Shown here: positions 1-6,298 of the stretch, piece after piece
Layout: every line of letters starts with the position of its first letter
How positions within the stretch are numbered: position 1 is the stretch's first letter
NCBI GenBank assembly: GCA_029865405.1
Contig: JAOUGZ010000066.1
Coordinates: 1 to 10,060, forward strand
Reading direction: 5' to 3'
DNA from: Betaproteobacteria bacterium
GTDB lineage: Bacteria; Pseudomonadota; Gammaproteobacteria; Burkholderiales; SG8-39
DNA length: 10,060 nt
The notes under the pieces: generated by a model
Told to the model about the DNA's origin: nothing
What the model saw: only the letters and a program-made list of their open reading frames with translations
Database searches by the model: none
Made by a program: the position numbers and the translations under genes

Positions 1-1114
1 GCGCAAGCCGGGCGAGCCGCGCGGGGAGCGTCCGGCGGCCGATGCCCCGGCCGACAGTAAACAGCGCGAACGGATGAGGTGCCGTGGATGCTCGGCCGTT
101 GCCGCCCCGGCCGCCGCCCATCATGCCGCCGCCCATCATGCCCATGCCCTGCGCGCCGAAGTCGAGCGGCTCGGCGACCAGGGCGATTCGGCTGCCACCC
201 GACTCGTCGTGAAAATCAACCCAGAGCTCGGCCCGTTCGGCCGGGCCGAGGACGAGAAACGGCCGCGTCACGGGCGCCTCGAGCAGGCCGCCGTCCGACG
301 CGATCGCCACCAGCGGCTTGCGGTCCGATCGCGCGATGCGGTAGATGCGCGAGTTCGAGCCGTTGAGCAGCCGCACGCGATAGGCGCCGGACGCCTCCGG
401 AAACGACAGCGACGTACGACCGTTGGCGAGGATGCGCTCGCCGAAGAAGCCGGTCATGCCGCCCATCATGCCGCGGCCCATGGCGGCCTCGTACACCAGC
501 TGGTTGGCGGAATCGAAAGTACGGTCGGCGAGGACGATGGAAATGTCGCGCTCGCCGTCCGGCAGCCGCGCCGCGCGTTCTTCGTCGTCGCTGACCAGGA
601 ACAGTCCCGCAAGCCCGCCGTAGACCTGGGTTCCGGTATAGCCGTGCGGATGCGGGTGGAACCAGTAGGTCCCGGCCCGGTTGCGGACTTCGAACTCGTA
701 GACGTACTCGCCGCCCGGGCGCACGACATCGCGCGGGTGGCCGTCCATGCGCTCCGGCACGATCAATCCATGCCAGTGCACATTGCTCGCCTGGGGTATC
801 CGGTTCAGGTAGCGAATGCGGACCTTCTGCCCCCGCTTCACGCGGAGAATCGGACCCGTGTAGCTGCCGGGAACCACCTGCAGTGCGTCCGCAGGACCCT
901 TCAGCACCTGCCCGGCGAAGCGCCACACCGCCGTCGGCCGGCCCGGAAGAAGCTGGACGTCATCGGGCTGCGCGGCGAGCCCGAATTCGATGTCCGGAAC
1001 GAATGCCTCCGGCGTCGCGGCCGAGGACGCGCGCAGCCCCGCCCAGAAGGGCAGCGTGCCGGCCAGCGTCGCCGCGCCGGCAATCCTCAGCAAGTCCCTG
1101 CGTTTATTGCCCAT
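1..1114 (-). CDS. Multicopper oxidase, CueO-like, Tat-exported (partial, C-terminus off the left edge)
   Basis: This is a periplasmic multicopper oxidase, the type that oxidises Cu(I) or small organic substrates using O2. The first 371 codons lie in the window. The N-terminus (residues 1-33) has a twin-arginine signal, KRRDLLR at 4-10, then a hydrophobic stretch and a small-residue cleavage region (ASSAA). Cupredoxin copper motifs follow: HWHG at 113-116 and HPHPHG at 153-158, the paired type 2/type 3 ligands of this family. Two Met/Gly-rich segments lie at about 209-220 and 314-333 (MGMMGGGMMGGG), comparable to the Met-rich loops of copper-efflux oxidases. Domain 3, with the type 1 copper HCH motif, must lie beyond position 1. 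The ATG is 9 bases after the stop of the SHOCT gene behind a weak AGG ribosome site, so translation is probably coupled. The family is certain; the cuprous-oxidase role is inferred from the Met segments and neighbours. Confidence 0.93.
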   Translation of the reverse strand, partial: MGNKRRDLLRIAGAATLAGTLPFWAGLRASSAATPEAFVPDIEFGLAAQPDDVQLLPGRPTAVWRFAGQVLKGPADALQVVPGSYTGPILRVKRGQKVRIRYLNRIPQASNVHWHGLIVPERMDGHPRDVVRPGGEYVYEFEVRNRAGTYWFHPHPHGYTGTQVYGGLAGLFLVSDDEERAARLPDGERDISIVLADRTFDSANQLVYEAAMGRGMMGGMTGFFGERILANGRTSLSFPEASGAYRVRLLNGSNSRIYRIARSDRKPLVAIASDGGLLEAPVTRPFLVLGPAERAELWVDFHDESGGSRIALVAEPLDFGAQGMGMMGGGMMGGGRGGNGRASTAPHPFALFTVGRGIGRRTLPARLARLA

Positions 1115-1123
1115 GTCGCCTGC

Positions 1124-1366
1124 CTAGCGGGCCGAGAGTTCGCGGCGCATCGCCTCGAATTCGCTCGTGTCGATCTCGCCCCTGGCAAAGCGTTGCCGGA
1201 GAATATTCAGCGGCGTGTCGTCGCTCGCCCGGGTTTCGCCCGCCTTGGTACCTGCGCCGATTCCACGCGCCAATACCACGATGGCGGCAACGATCAACCC
1301 CCAGAACAGCAGCATGCCGAACCCCATGCCGCCACCGAATCCGAATCCGTCATAGCCGAACATCAT
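1124..1366 (-). CDS. Small membrane protein with a C-terminal SHOCT domain
   Basis: An 80-residue protein: a Gly/Phe/Met-rich N-terminus (residues 1-18), one transmembrane helix (about 18-38, LLFWGLIVAAIVVLA), a short polar linker, and a C-terminal SHOCT (short C-terminal domain) motif at about 52-78, with the typical LxxRFARGEI-E(F/Y)-MRREL pattern. SHOCT domains usually end small membrane proteins, and their molecular role is unclear. There are three nearby Met codons. The AAAGGAG ribosome site at 1373-1379 directly abuts the ATG at 1372 but lies 6 bases before the ATG at 1366, so 1366 is chosen; starting at 1372 would add two residues. The gene sits between the Spy-like gene and the multicopper oxidase, apparently in one operon. 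Proteins of this kind are common next to copper-resistance genes, but no function can be assigned here. Confidence 0.85.
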   Translation of the reverse strand: MMFGYDGFGFGGGMGFGMLLFWGLIVAAIVVLARGIGAGTKAGETRASDDTPLNILRQRFARGEIDTSEFEAMRRELSAR

Positions 1367-1382
1367 CTGCATCTCCTTTGAA

Positions 1383-1410
1383 CGCGAGGCGGCAGCTTTG
1401 CCGCCCCGCG
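1383..1410 (-). other. Intercistronic RNA hairpin between the Spy-like and SHOCT genes
   Basis: The arms GGCGGCA (1388-1394) and TGCCGCC (1399-1405) pair perfectly around a four-base loop. The stem extends through CGCG (1383-1386) with CGCG (1407-1410) after one A/C mismatch, giving an 11-pair GC-rich stem. On the transcribed minus strand no U tract follows: the next bases are TTCAAAGGAG, the ribosome site of the SHOCT gene. A hairpin here could stabilise the upstream mRNA end or dampen translation or transcription into the two downstream genes. That effect is inferred; the pairing is seen. Confidence 0.55.
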
Positions 1411-1420
1411 CGTCTGTGGA

Positions 1421-2056
1421 CTAGCGAAAACGTCCGCCGGGCCCGCCGCCGTAGCCGCGGCCATAACCGCCGCCGTAGCGCGGACCGAAGCCGCCGAAGC
1501 GCTCATCCGCGATCGCCTTCTGCTCCGGCGACAGCGCGGCATAGAGCTCTTTCAGCGCCGCGGTCGACGCCTGCTGCTCGGCCTGGTGCTGCTTGAAGAA
1601 CTCGTCCCGCTGCGCGAGTCGCTCGGGCAGCGAGCCGCCGGCCTGAGCCTCGCGGCGCTGCGCGAACCATGCCTCCCGGCTTTCCTCGCGCTGCTTCACG
1701 CTCTTGACGAACGCCTGCCACGCGGGCTCCTGCTGGGCGGTGATGCCCAGTTGCGATTTCAGGTCCGCCAGGCGATCTTCGGCATTCCCGGGAAACGCGC
1801 CGTAGCCGTGCATGCCGTAGCCCATGCCGGCACCCGGGCCCATACCGTAACCCGGCCCGTAGCCGTGCATGCCGTAGCCCATGCCGGCGCCGCGACCCAT
1901 CCCGTAGCCATGCATGCCATACCCCATGCCGTAACCGCCCATGCCGTAACCCGGGCCGTATCCTTCGCCCGAGGGATGCGCGGTGAGTTCCGCGGCGGCC
2001 AGTCCGAGCGACAGCGCCGCGCCGACGGCCAGTGCAATCTTGGTGGTTTTCCTCAT
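1421..2056 (-). CDS. Spy/CpxP-like periplasmic protein with Gly-Tyr-Met repeats
   Basis: A 211-residue exported protein. The ATG at 2056 is chosen because GGAG lies 8 bases upstream and it opens a clean Sec signal peptide (MRKTTKIALAVGAALSLGL, cleaved near residues 24-28); a longer reading to 2140 lacks this logic. Residues about 27-87 are a low-complexity Gly/Tyr/Met/His block built from units such as GAGMGYGMHGYG. Residues about 95-185 form a charged, helical Spy/CpxP-type domain with two LTxxQ-like motifs: ITAQQ at 105-109 and LSPEQ at 175-179. The tail (186-211) is Gly/Tyr/Arg-rich. Spy/CpxP relatives are periplasmic chaperones or metal-stress sensors, often annotated as heavy-metal-resistance proteins. 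The Met/His repeats and the downstream multicopper oxidase suggest periplasmic copper binding or protection, which is inferred. It is the first gene of the minus-strand operon, divergent from a two-component system. Confidence 0.85.
   Translation of the reverse strand: MRKTTKIALAVGAALSLGLAAAELTAHPSGEGYGPGYGMGGYGMGYGMHGYGMGRGAGMGYGMHGYGPGYGMGPGAGMGYGMHGYGAFPGNAEDRLADLKSQLGITAQQEPAWQAFVKSVKQREESREAWFAQRREAQAGGSLPERLAQRDEFFKQHQAEQQASTAALKELYAALSPEQKAIADERFGGFGPRYGGGYGRGYGGGPGGRFR
1800..1976 (-). repeat. Tandem Gly-Tyr-Met coding repeats in the Spy-like gene
   Basis: A 32-base unit at 1800-1831 recurs exactly at 1857-1888, 57 bases (19 codons) away, and a degenerate third copy begins near 1902, 45 bases further on. 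Shorter GCCGTA(A/G)CC/CCCAT units continue to about 1976. All spacings are multiples of three, so the repeat keeps frame and encodes GAGMGYGMHGYG-type units. It is a protein-level repeat prone to expansion or contraction. Confidence 0.8.
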
Positions 2057-2233
2057 GATCGAATCTCCGTTTCGTGATGTGTGGGAATCTGCTCTCACTG
2101 CGGTTCCCATTACGCCACGCCGGTGTAAGCGCCGCGTCACGGTTTTGTACGCCCGCGTATCAGGATCGGCGCCGGTTACAGTACGCTACAAATCCGCCCC
2201 ACAAAGACACCGCCCCCGGCTATAAGAGTGCCC
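2057..2233. promoter_or_regulatory. Divergent regulatory region between the metal-response operon and its two-component system
   Basis: These 177 bases separate two divergent start codons. For the plus-strand regulator gene, TATAAG at 2221-2226 is a plausible -10 with no recognisable -35, as expected for an activator-dependent promoter. Upstream lie GTTACA (2175-2180) and GCTACA (2185-2190), two GNTACA half-sites spaced 10 bases apart. On the other strand TACA-type half-sites lie at 2146-2149 and 2124-2127, 22 bases apart; TTTGTA (2144-2149) and TACAAA (2187-2192) are inverted copies. No clear promoter could be picked for the minus-strand operon. The tandem pair is proposed as a binding site for the adjacent OmpR-like regulator. 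Confidence 0.45.
2175..2194 (+). promoter_or_regulatory. Candidate tandem OmpR-type binding site
   Basis: Two consecutive 10-base units both match GNTACANNNN: GTTACAGTAC and GCTACAAATC. OmpR-family regulators bind as head-to-tail dimers to half-sites about 10-11 bases apart, and E. coli OmpR sites contain GTTACA-type half-sites. The site lies just upstream of where a -35 would pair with TATAAG (2221-2226), the position expected for autoactivation. The repeat is seen; the binding is inferred. Confidence 0.4.
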
Positions 2234-2956
2234 ATGGAAAGCATCGATCACGTCCTCGTCGTCGACGACGACGCCGAGATCCGCAATCTCCTTGGCGAGT
2301 ACCTGGAAAGGAACGGCTGCAAGGCGACCGTTGTCGCCGACGGCAAGGGCATGTGGGCGGCGCTCGCGCGCGGCAAGGTCGACCTCATCGTGCTCGATCT
2401 GATGCTGCCCGGCGAGGACGGGCTGACGCTGTGCCGCAAGCTGCGCGCCGATTCCGATACGCCGGTGATCATGCTTACCGCCCGCGGCGAGGAGACCGAT
2501 CGCGTCGTCGGCCTGGAGATCGGCGCCGACGACTATCTCGCCAAGCCCTTCAGCGCCAGGGAGCTGCTCGCGCGCATCAAGAGCGTGCTGCGCCGTTATC
2601 GCAGCCTGCCGAGAAACCTGCGCGCGGAGGAGGCGCACGCCTTCGTCTTCGCCGGCTGGCGCCTCGATACTGTCGCGCGGCATCTGCTTTCGCCCGAAGG
2701 AGTCGTCACCTCGCTGAGCGGCGCGGAATACCGCCTACTGCGCGTCTTTCTCGAGCGCCCCAACCACGTGCTCAGCCGCGACCAGCTGATGCTGTTCCTG
2801 CACGGCCGTGAAGCCGAGCCGTTCGACCGCTCGATCGACAACCAGGTGAGCCGCCTGCGCCATCGTCTGGGCGATGACCCGGCCGATCCGCAGATCATCA
2901 AGACCGTGCGAGGCGAGGGGTATGTGCTCGCCGTGCCGGTCCAAGTGGAGCGCTAG
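2234..2956 (+). CDS. OmpR-like response regulator
   Basis: A 240-residue DNA-binding response regulator, very close to OmpR in length and sequence style. The receiver domain (about 5-120) has acidic-pocket residues D11/D12, phospho-acceptor D55 in VLDLMLPGEDG, and K104 in ADDYLAKPF. The winged-helix domain (about 135-236) ends with the typical RSIDNQVSRLR recognition helix and TVRGEGYVLAVP wing. The ATG at 2234 is preferred, with a weak AAGAG 5 bases upstream; a GTG at 2228 is also in frame and would add two residues. The last base of its TAG stop is the first base of the kinase's GTG, so the pair is translationally coupled. It probably controls its own gene and the divergent Spy-like/SHOCT/oxidase operon. 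The family and partner are clear; the target genes are inferred from position. Confidence 0.95.
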   Translation: MESIDHVLVVDDDAEIRNLLGEYLERNGCKATVVADGKGMWAALARGKVDLIVLDLMLPGEDGLTLCRKLRADSDTPVIMLTARGEETDRVVGLEIGADDYLAKPFSARELLARIKSVLRRYRSLPRNLRAEEAHAFVFAGWRLDTVARHLLSPEGVVTSLSGAEYRLLRVFLERPNHVLSRDQLMLFLHGREAEPFDRSIDNQVSRLRHRLGDDPADPQIIKTVRGEGYVLAVPVQVER

Positions 2957-4398
2957 TGCGCCTCCTGCCGCGCGGCCTGTTCGGACGGCTCGTCCTCATC
3001 CTGCTCGGCGGACTCGCGGTCGCCCTGCTGGCGACGGCGTATCTGAACCTGAGCGAACGAGACCAGCTGCTCTATCGCGCGAGCGGCATGCAGATGGCGC
3101 AGCGCATCGCGGATGTCAGCAAGCTGCTCGATTCCATGTCGCCCGCCGACCGCCACAGGATCGCCGCGGTGTTCAACGGGCCGCCGCTCGCCATCTCGCT
3201 CGGGCGCCCCGCGCTGCCGCCCGAGGACCCGCAGGCCGACGGCGACCTGCGGCTCTCGATGTTCACGACCGTCCTGCGCTACGCGCTGGGCGACGGCCTG
3301 CGCGTGCACGCCGTTCGCACCACGCGCCTTCCGGAAGGCTACCTGCGCCCCGAGCGGCCAGGCGCGCCGCGCGTACCGATGATGCAGCATCCGATGGGCG
3401 GACGCGGGATGCCGATGATGCATGCGGAAGGCGCGTTCTTCGTGGTGCAGGTCGGATTGCGCGACGGCACGCTGGTGACCTTCGACTCCCTGGTATCCCC
3501 GGAGGCCACGGAAATGCCGCTGCGCTTCGCGCTGACGCTGCTCGTGCTCTTCGGCACCGTCGTCGCGCTGTCGCTCGTCGCCGTGCGCTGGGTGACCGGC
3601 CCGCTCTCCTCGCTCGCGACGGCCGCGGAAAGGCTGGGCCAGGACATCCATCGCCCACCGCTGCCCGAAACCGGACCGCTCGAGGCGCGGCGCGCCGCCC
3701 GCGCGTTCAACACCATGCAGCAGCGGCTGCAGCGCTTCATCGCCGACCGCACGCGCATCCTCACGGCCATGTCGCACGACCTGAAGACGCCGATCACGCG
3801 ACTGCGGCTGCGCACGGAATTGCTGGACGATGACGCGCTGCGCGCGAAGTTCGCAAAGGATCTAGCGGACATGGAGTCGATGGTGACGCAGACGCTGGAT
3901 TTCATGCGCGACGCGAGCGCCGCCGAGCCGCTGCAGCGCGTGGATTTCATGGCGCTGCTGGAGAGTCTGCAGAGCGATTACCAGGACACCGGGAGCACGG
4001 TAGGAATCGAAGGCCGCATCGCGCAACCGTTCAACGGCAGGCCGCTCGCGCTGCGCCGCTGCCTCACGAATCTGCTCGACAACGCCGTCCGCTACGGCAA
4101 GCGCGCGACGCTCAAGGTCGAGGAAGCGGTGGACCGGATCACGATCCGGGTGCTCGACGAAGGCCCCGGCATGCCGGAGGAGGAATTCGAGCGCGCGTTC
4201 GAGCCGTTCTTCAGGGGCGAATCCTCGCGCAGCCGCGAGACCGGCGGCACCGGCCTCGGGCTGGGCATCGCACGCAACATCGCCCGCGCCCACGGCGGCG
4301 ATCTCGAGTTGAAGAACCGCCCGCAAGGCGGGCTGGAAGCCATCCTTACCCTGCCTCAAGCCACCTTGCGCGCCCCCTTGGCCGCCGGCACGTCGTAG
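2956..4398 (+). CDS. EnvZ-like sensor histidine kinase with a Met/His-rich periplasmic loop
   Basis: A 480-residue membrane sensor kinase and cognate partner of the upstream regulator. It starts at GTG 2956, overlapping the regulator's TAG by one base, with GGAG 5 bases upstream. TM1 spans about 12-31, the periplasmic domain about 32-191, TM2 about 192-213, and HAMP about 214-266. The HisKA motif MSHDLKTPITRLRLRTELL places the phospho-accepting histidine at 274. The ATPase domain has its N box (LTNLLDNAVRYG, N376), G1 box (DEGPGMP, D401) and GGTGLGLGIA at about 430. The SHDLKTPITRLRLRTE block is EnvZ-like. The sensor domain is longer than that of E. coli EnvZ and holds six Met and two His within residues 142-156, unlike an osmosensor and suggestive of Cu(I) or Ag(I) binding (inferred). 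Its last 43 bases overlap the convergent monooxygenase gene. Confidence 0.94.
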   Translation: MRLLPRGLFGRLVLILLGGLAVALLATAYLNLSERDQLLYRASGMQMAQRIADVSKLLDSMSPADRHRIAAVFNGPPLAISLGRPALPPEDPQADGDLRLSMFTTVLRYALGDGLRVHAVRTTRLPEGYLRPERPGAPRVPMMQHPMGGRGMPMMHAEGAFFVVQVGLRDGTLVTFDSLVSPEATEMPLRFALTLLVLFGTVVALSLVAVRWVTGPLSSLATAAERLGQDIHRPPLPETGPLEARRAARAFNTMQQRLQRFIADRTRILTAMSHDLKTPITRLRLRTELLDDDALRAKFAKDLADMESMVTQTLDFMRDASAAEPLQRVDFMALLESLQSDYQDTGSTVGIEGRIAQPFNGRPLALRRCLTNLLDNAVRYGKRATLKVEEAVDRITIRVLDEGPGMPEEEFERAFEPFFRGESSRSRETGGTGLGLGIARNIARAHGGDLELKNRPQGGLEAILTLPQATLRAPLAAGTS

Positions 4399-5813
4399 CT
4401 CGCCATCAGGTCCTCGACCACCTTGTGGTAGTGGTCCCAGGGCGCTTCCCGGAAGTTGTGGTTGCGCACGATGAACGAGGCCCCGGCGTAGAACTTCTCG
4501 TACTGCAGGTGGCGCCCGGCGAACTCCGAGCCGATCAGGTCCCAGGCGAGCTTGTAGAGCTTCATGCGCTCGAGCGCCGGCAGCTGCGGCGTCTGCCAGT
4601 AGGTCTCGAACTGCTCCTTCAGCTTCGCATCGTGCATCACCGTGATGTCGGCGGGCATCTGGAAGATGCCGCCGCCGCAGAGCTCGCGCAGCGCGTCGAT
4701 GATCTGCGAGTGGCTCTCCGTGCACCAGTTGAGCGCCGCGTACATGTAGCGCCGGTTGAAGGTCCTGAAGCCCTTGGGCCAGTCCTCGGCATCCTGGATC
4801 TGGCCGGCGATCATGCCGCCGAGCGCGGCTTCCAGCGCCGAGAAGCGCCCCAGCACCTCGCGCACCGCCGGCACCTCGTTGGCGCCCGAGGCCTGCGCGA
4901 TCTTGCTGGCGAGGCCGACGATGAGCTGCATCTTGGAGTGGAAGCGCACGTTCGACTGGTGGTTGCCGTAGCAGTGCCCCGGCGTCTTGATGTAGATGTC
5001 GCGCGCCAGGATCGCGTCCATGTGCACGAACACGCGCGCCCAGGGGACTTTGACCTCCTCGCACATCACCATCGAGTCCGACTCGTCGAAGCGCCAGGCG
5101 AGCGGGTTGTCGAACTCGTTGGGCGCGTGCATCTCGAAGGGCTTCCTCGACCACAGCGTCACGCCCGGCGCGTTCACGGGGATCGCGCAGGTGATCGACT
5201 CGGCGAGCTGGTTGGGCGCGAGCGGGATCAGGTTGCCGATCCAGATCTCGTTGGCGAACACCGCGCCGGTGGCGAGCATCTTCATGCCCGAGATCACCAC
5301 GCCGTCGCCGTCTTCGCGCACCACGCGCAGCGTCGGGATCGGCAGGTTCTGCTTGACGTAGAACTCGGGATTGCGCGCCGCCTGCGGCGGGATCACCGCG
5401 TAGACGCCGTAGACGTCCTCCCGCCGCATGTGCTCGTAGTAGCGCGTGAGGTTGTCGGCATACTTGCCGAACACCATCGGGTTCATCGCCATGCCGGTGA
5501 CGAAGCTCGACACGTGGTCGGGCGAGCGGCCAAGCAGCCCGTGGCTCATGTCGGCGATGGCGCGGTGCAGGTTCATGCGCTGGACGAGGTCTTCCTTCGT
5601 CTTCGCGCGCAGGAAGTAGGCGCTGAAGCGCTCGCCTTTCTCCTCGAAGCTGTGCGCGGGATCCTTCGCCTTCATGTCGTAGATCGCCGCCATCGAGCGC
5701 GCGGCGTTGCGAAACGCGGGGTGCGTGGTGACGTCGTCGACCTTCTCGCCGCCGATGTAGACCACGCGCCCGTCGCGCAGGGATTTGAGGTGCTCGGCTC
5801 CGGTCTTCAGCAT
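4356..5813 (-). CDS. HpaB-family FADH2-dependent monooxygenase (4-hydroxyphenylacetate 3-hydroxylase-like)
   Basis: A 485-residue cytoplasmic flavin-dependent monooxygenase of the HpaB family, which uses reduced FAD supplied by a separate reductase to hydroxylate phenols and related rings. Family features include the N-terminal DGR-VYIGGEKV start, the flavin-site region GDGVVISGMKMLATGA at about 169-184, and the C-terminal helical domain with NHQSNVRFHSKMQLIVGLA at 284-302. The length is normal for the family (about 480-520). The ATG at 5813 follows GGAGG by 5 bases and lies 9 bases after the cupin stop, so the two form an operon. No HpaC-type reductase is in the window. The same fold covers 4-hydroxyphenylacetate, chlorophenol and pyrrole-carboxylate hydroxylases as well as 4-hydroxybutyryl-CoA dehydratase, so the substrate is open. 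A Fe-S dehydratase seems unlikely, because the cysteine pattern of that enzyme is not apparent. Confidence 0.9.
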   Translation of the reverse strand: MLKTGAEHLKSLRDGRVVYIGGEKVDDVTTHPAFRNAARSMAAIYDMKAKDPAHSFEEKGERFSAYFLRAKTKEDLVQRMNLHRAIADMSHGLLGRSPDHVSSFVTGMAMNPMVFGKYADNLTRYYEHMRREDVYGVYAVIPPQAARNPEFYVKQNLPIPTLRVVREDGDGVVISGMKMLATGAVFANEIWIGNLIPLAPNQLAESITCAIPVNAPGVTLWSRKPFEMHAPNEFDNPLAWRFDESDSMVMCEEVKVPWARVFVHMDAILARDIYIKTPGHCYGNHQSNVRFHSKMQLIVGLASKIAQASGANEVPAVREVLGRFSALEAALGGMIAGQIQDAEDWPKGFRTFNRRYMYAALNWCTESHSQIIDALRELCGGGIFQMPADITVMHDAKLKEQFETYWQTPQLPALERMKLYKLAWDLIGSEFAGRHLQYEKFYAGASFIVRNHNFREAPWDHYHKVVEDLMASYDVPAAKGARKVA

Positions 5814-5822
5814 GGCGCCCTC

Positions 5823-6218
5823 CTACTTCTGCTTGCCGCTGGTTTCGTAGTAGTGGATCTCGTAGAGCAGGCAGCCGCCCTTGCTGGCGAACGGCCCGTG
5901 GCGCACGCCCGGCGGGCGGCAGGCATAGGTAAAGGCCTGCGAGGATTGCCCGCCCTGCCCGTTCGCGTCGTTGCCCACGATCAGGTCCCCCTGGATCAGG
6001 AACACCTCCTCCCAGTGATCGTGCACGAAAGGCTCGGTGGAATAGGCCCCGGGCTCGAGCTTCAGCAGGCGCGTGCGGCTGCCCTGCTTCGCCTTCTCGT
6101 CTATGTCGGAGGCGAGCACCTTCTGCGTGAAGCCGGGCGGGTAGTTCGCGCCCGGCGACTCCCAGCCCGCCTTCATGTCGACTCCGACGAACTCCAGGTG
6201 CGGCTTGGGCTTGGACAT
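5823..6218 (-). CDS. Small cupin-domain protein
   Basis: A 131-residue single-domain cupin. Motif 1 is HDHWEEVFLIQG, with likely metal ligands H66, H68 and E70 or E71; motif 2 is RPPGVRHGPF, with H107. These imply a mononuclear metal site (Fe, Mn, Zn or Ni). The start at ATG 6218 is chosen because GAGGA lies about 6 bases upstream; extending to 6278 would run into the facing promoter. It is the first gene of a two-gene operon with the HpaB-like monooxygenase. It could be a small dioxygenase, an isomerase or a binding/regulatory cupin of the ChrR-like kind. The fold is clear, but the reaction cannot be assigned; a role on the monooxygenase's substrate or product is inferred from the pairing only. 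Confidence 0.85.
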   Translation of the reverse strand: MSKPKPHLEFVGVDMKAGWESPGANYPPGFTQKVLASDIDEKAKQGSRTRLLKLEPGAYSTEPFVHDHWEEVFLIQGDLIVGNDANGQGGQSSQAFTYACRPPGVRHGPFASKGGCLLYEIHYYETSGKQK

Positions 6219-6237
6219 GCGCTTCCTCGAACCGGCG

Positions 6238-6267
6238 TTGACTCGGGGGAGTCTCCCTTCGCACAAT
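6238..6267 (+). promoter_or_regulatory. Candidate sigma-70 promoter of the GST gene with an embedded inverted repeat
   Basis: TTGACT (6238-6243) and CACAAT (6262-6267) are separated by 18 bases and would start RNA near 6274, leaving a leader of about 25 bases that ends in GGGAGGAG. The spacer carries the perfect inverted repeat GACTC-GGGG-GAGTC (6240-6253), overlapping GGGAG-T-CTCCC (6247-6257), a possible operator. On the opposite strand TTGACA (6278-6273) could be the -35 for the cupin operon, though no good -10 follows it. This is a plausible shared control point, but unproven. Confidence 0.35.
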
Positions 6268-6298
6268 GCCTTTGTCAATCAATCCCCCGGGAGGAGAC

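Noticed and set aside
74..1381. Long plus-strand open frame opposite the oxidase and SHOCT genes
   Set aside because: It is antisense to clear homologues, is Ala/Arg/His-rich with no domain, and is expected from GC-rich codon bias.
1383..1410. Hairpin as an intrinsic terminator
   Set aside because: No U tract follows on the minus strand; the next element is the ribosome site of the following gene, so it is listed as an intercistronic hairpin.
1800..1976. CRISPR-like or intergenic satellite repeat
   Set aside because: Spacing is irregular but always a multiple of three, and the repeats encode a consistent peptide within a gene that has a signal peptide and a conserved domain.
2956..4398. Classical osmosensor EnvZ
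   Set aside because: The kinase core is EnvZ-like, but the periplasmic domain is longer and Met/His-rich and the neighbours are metal-stress genes rather than porins.
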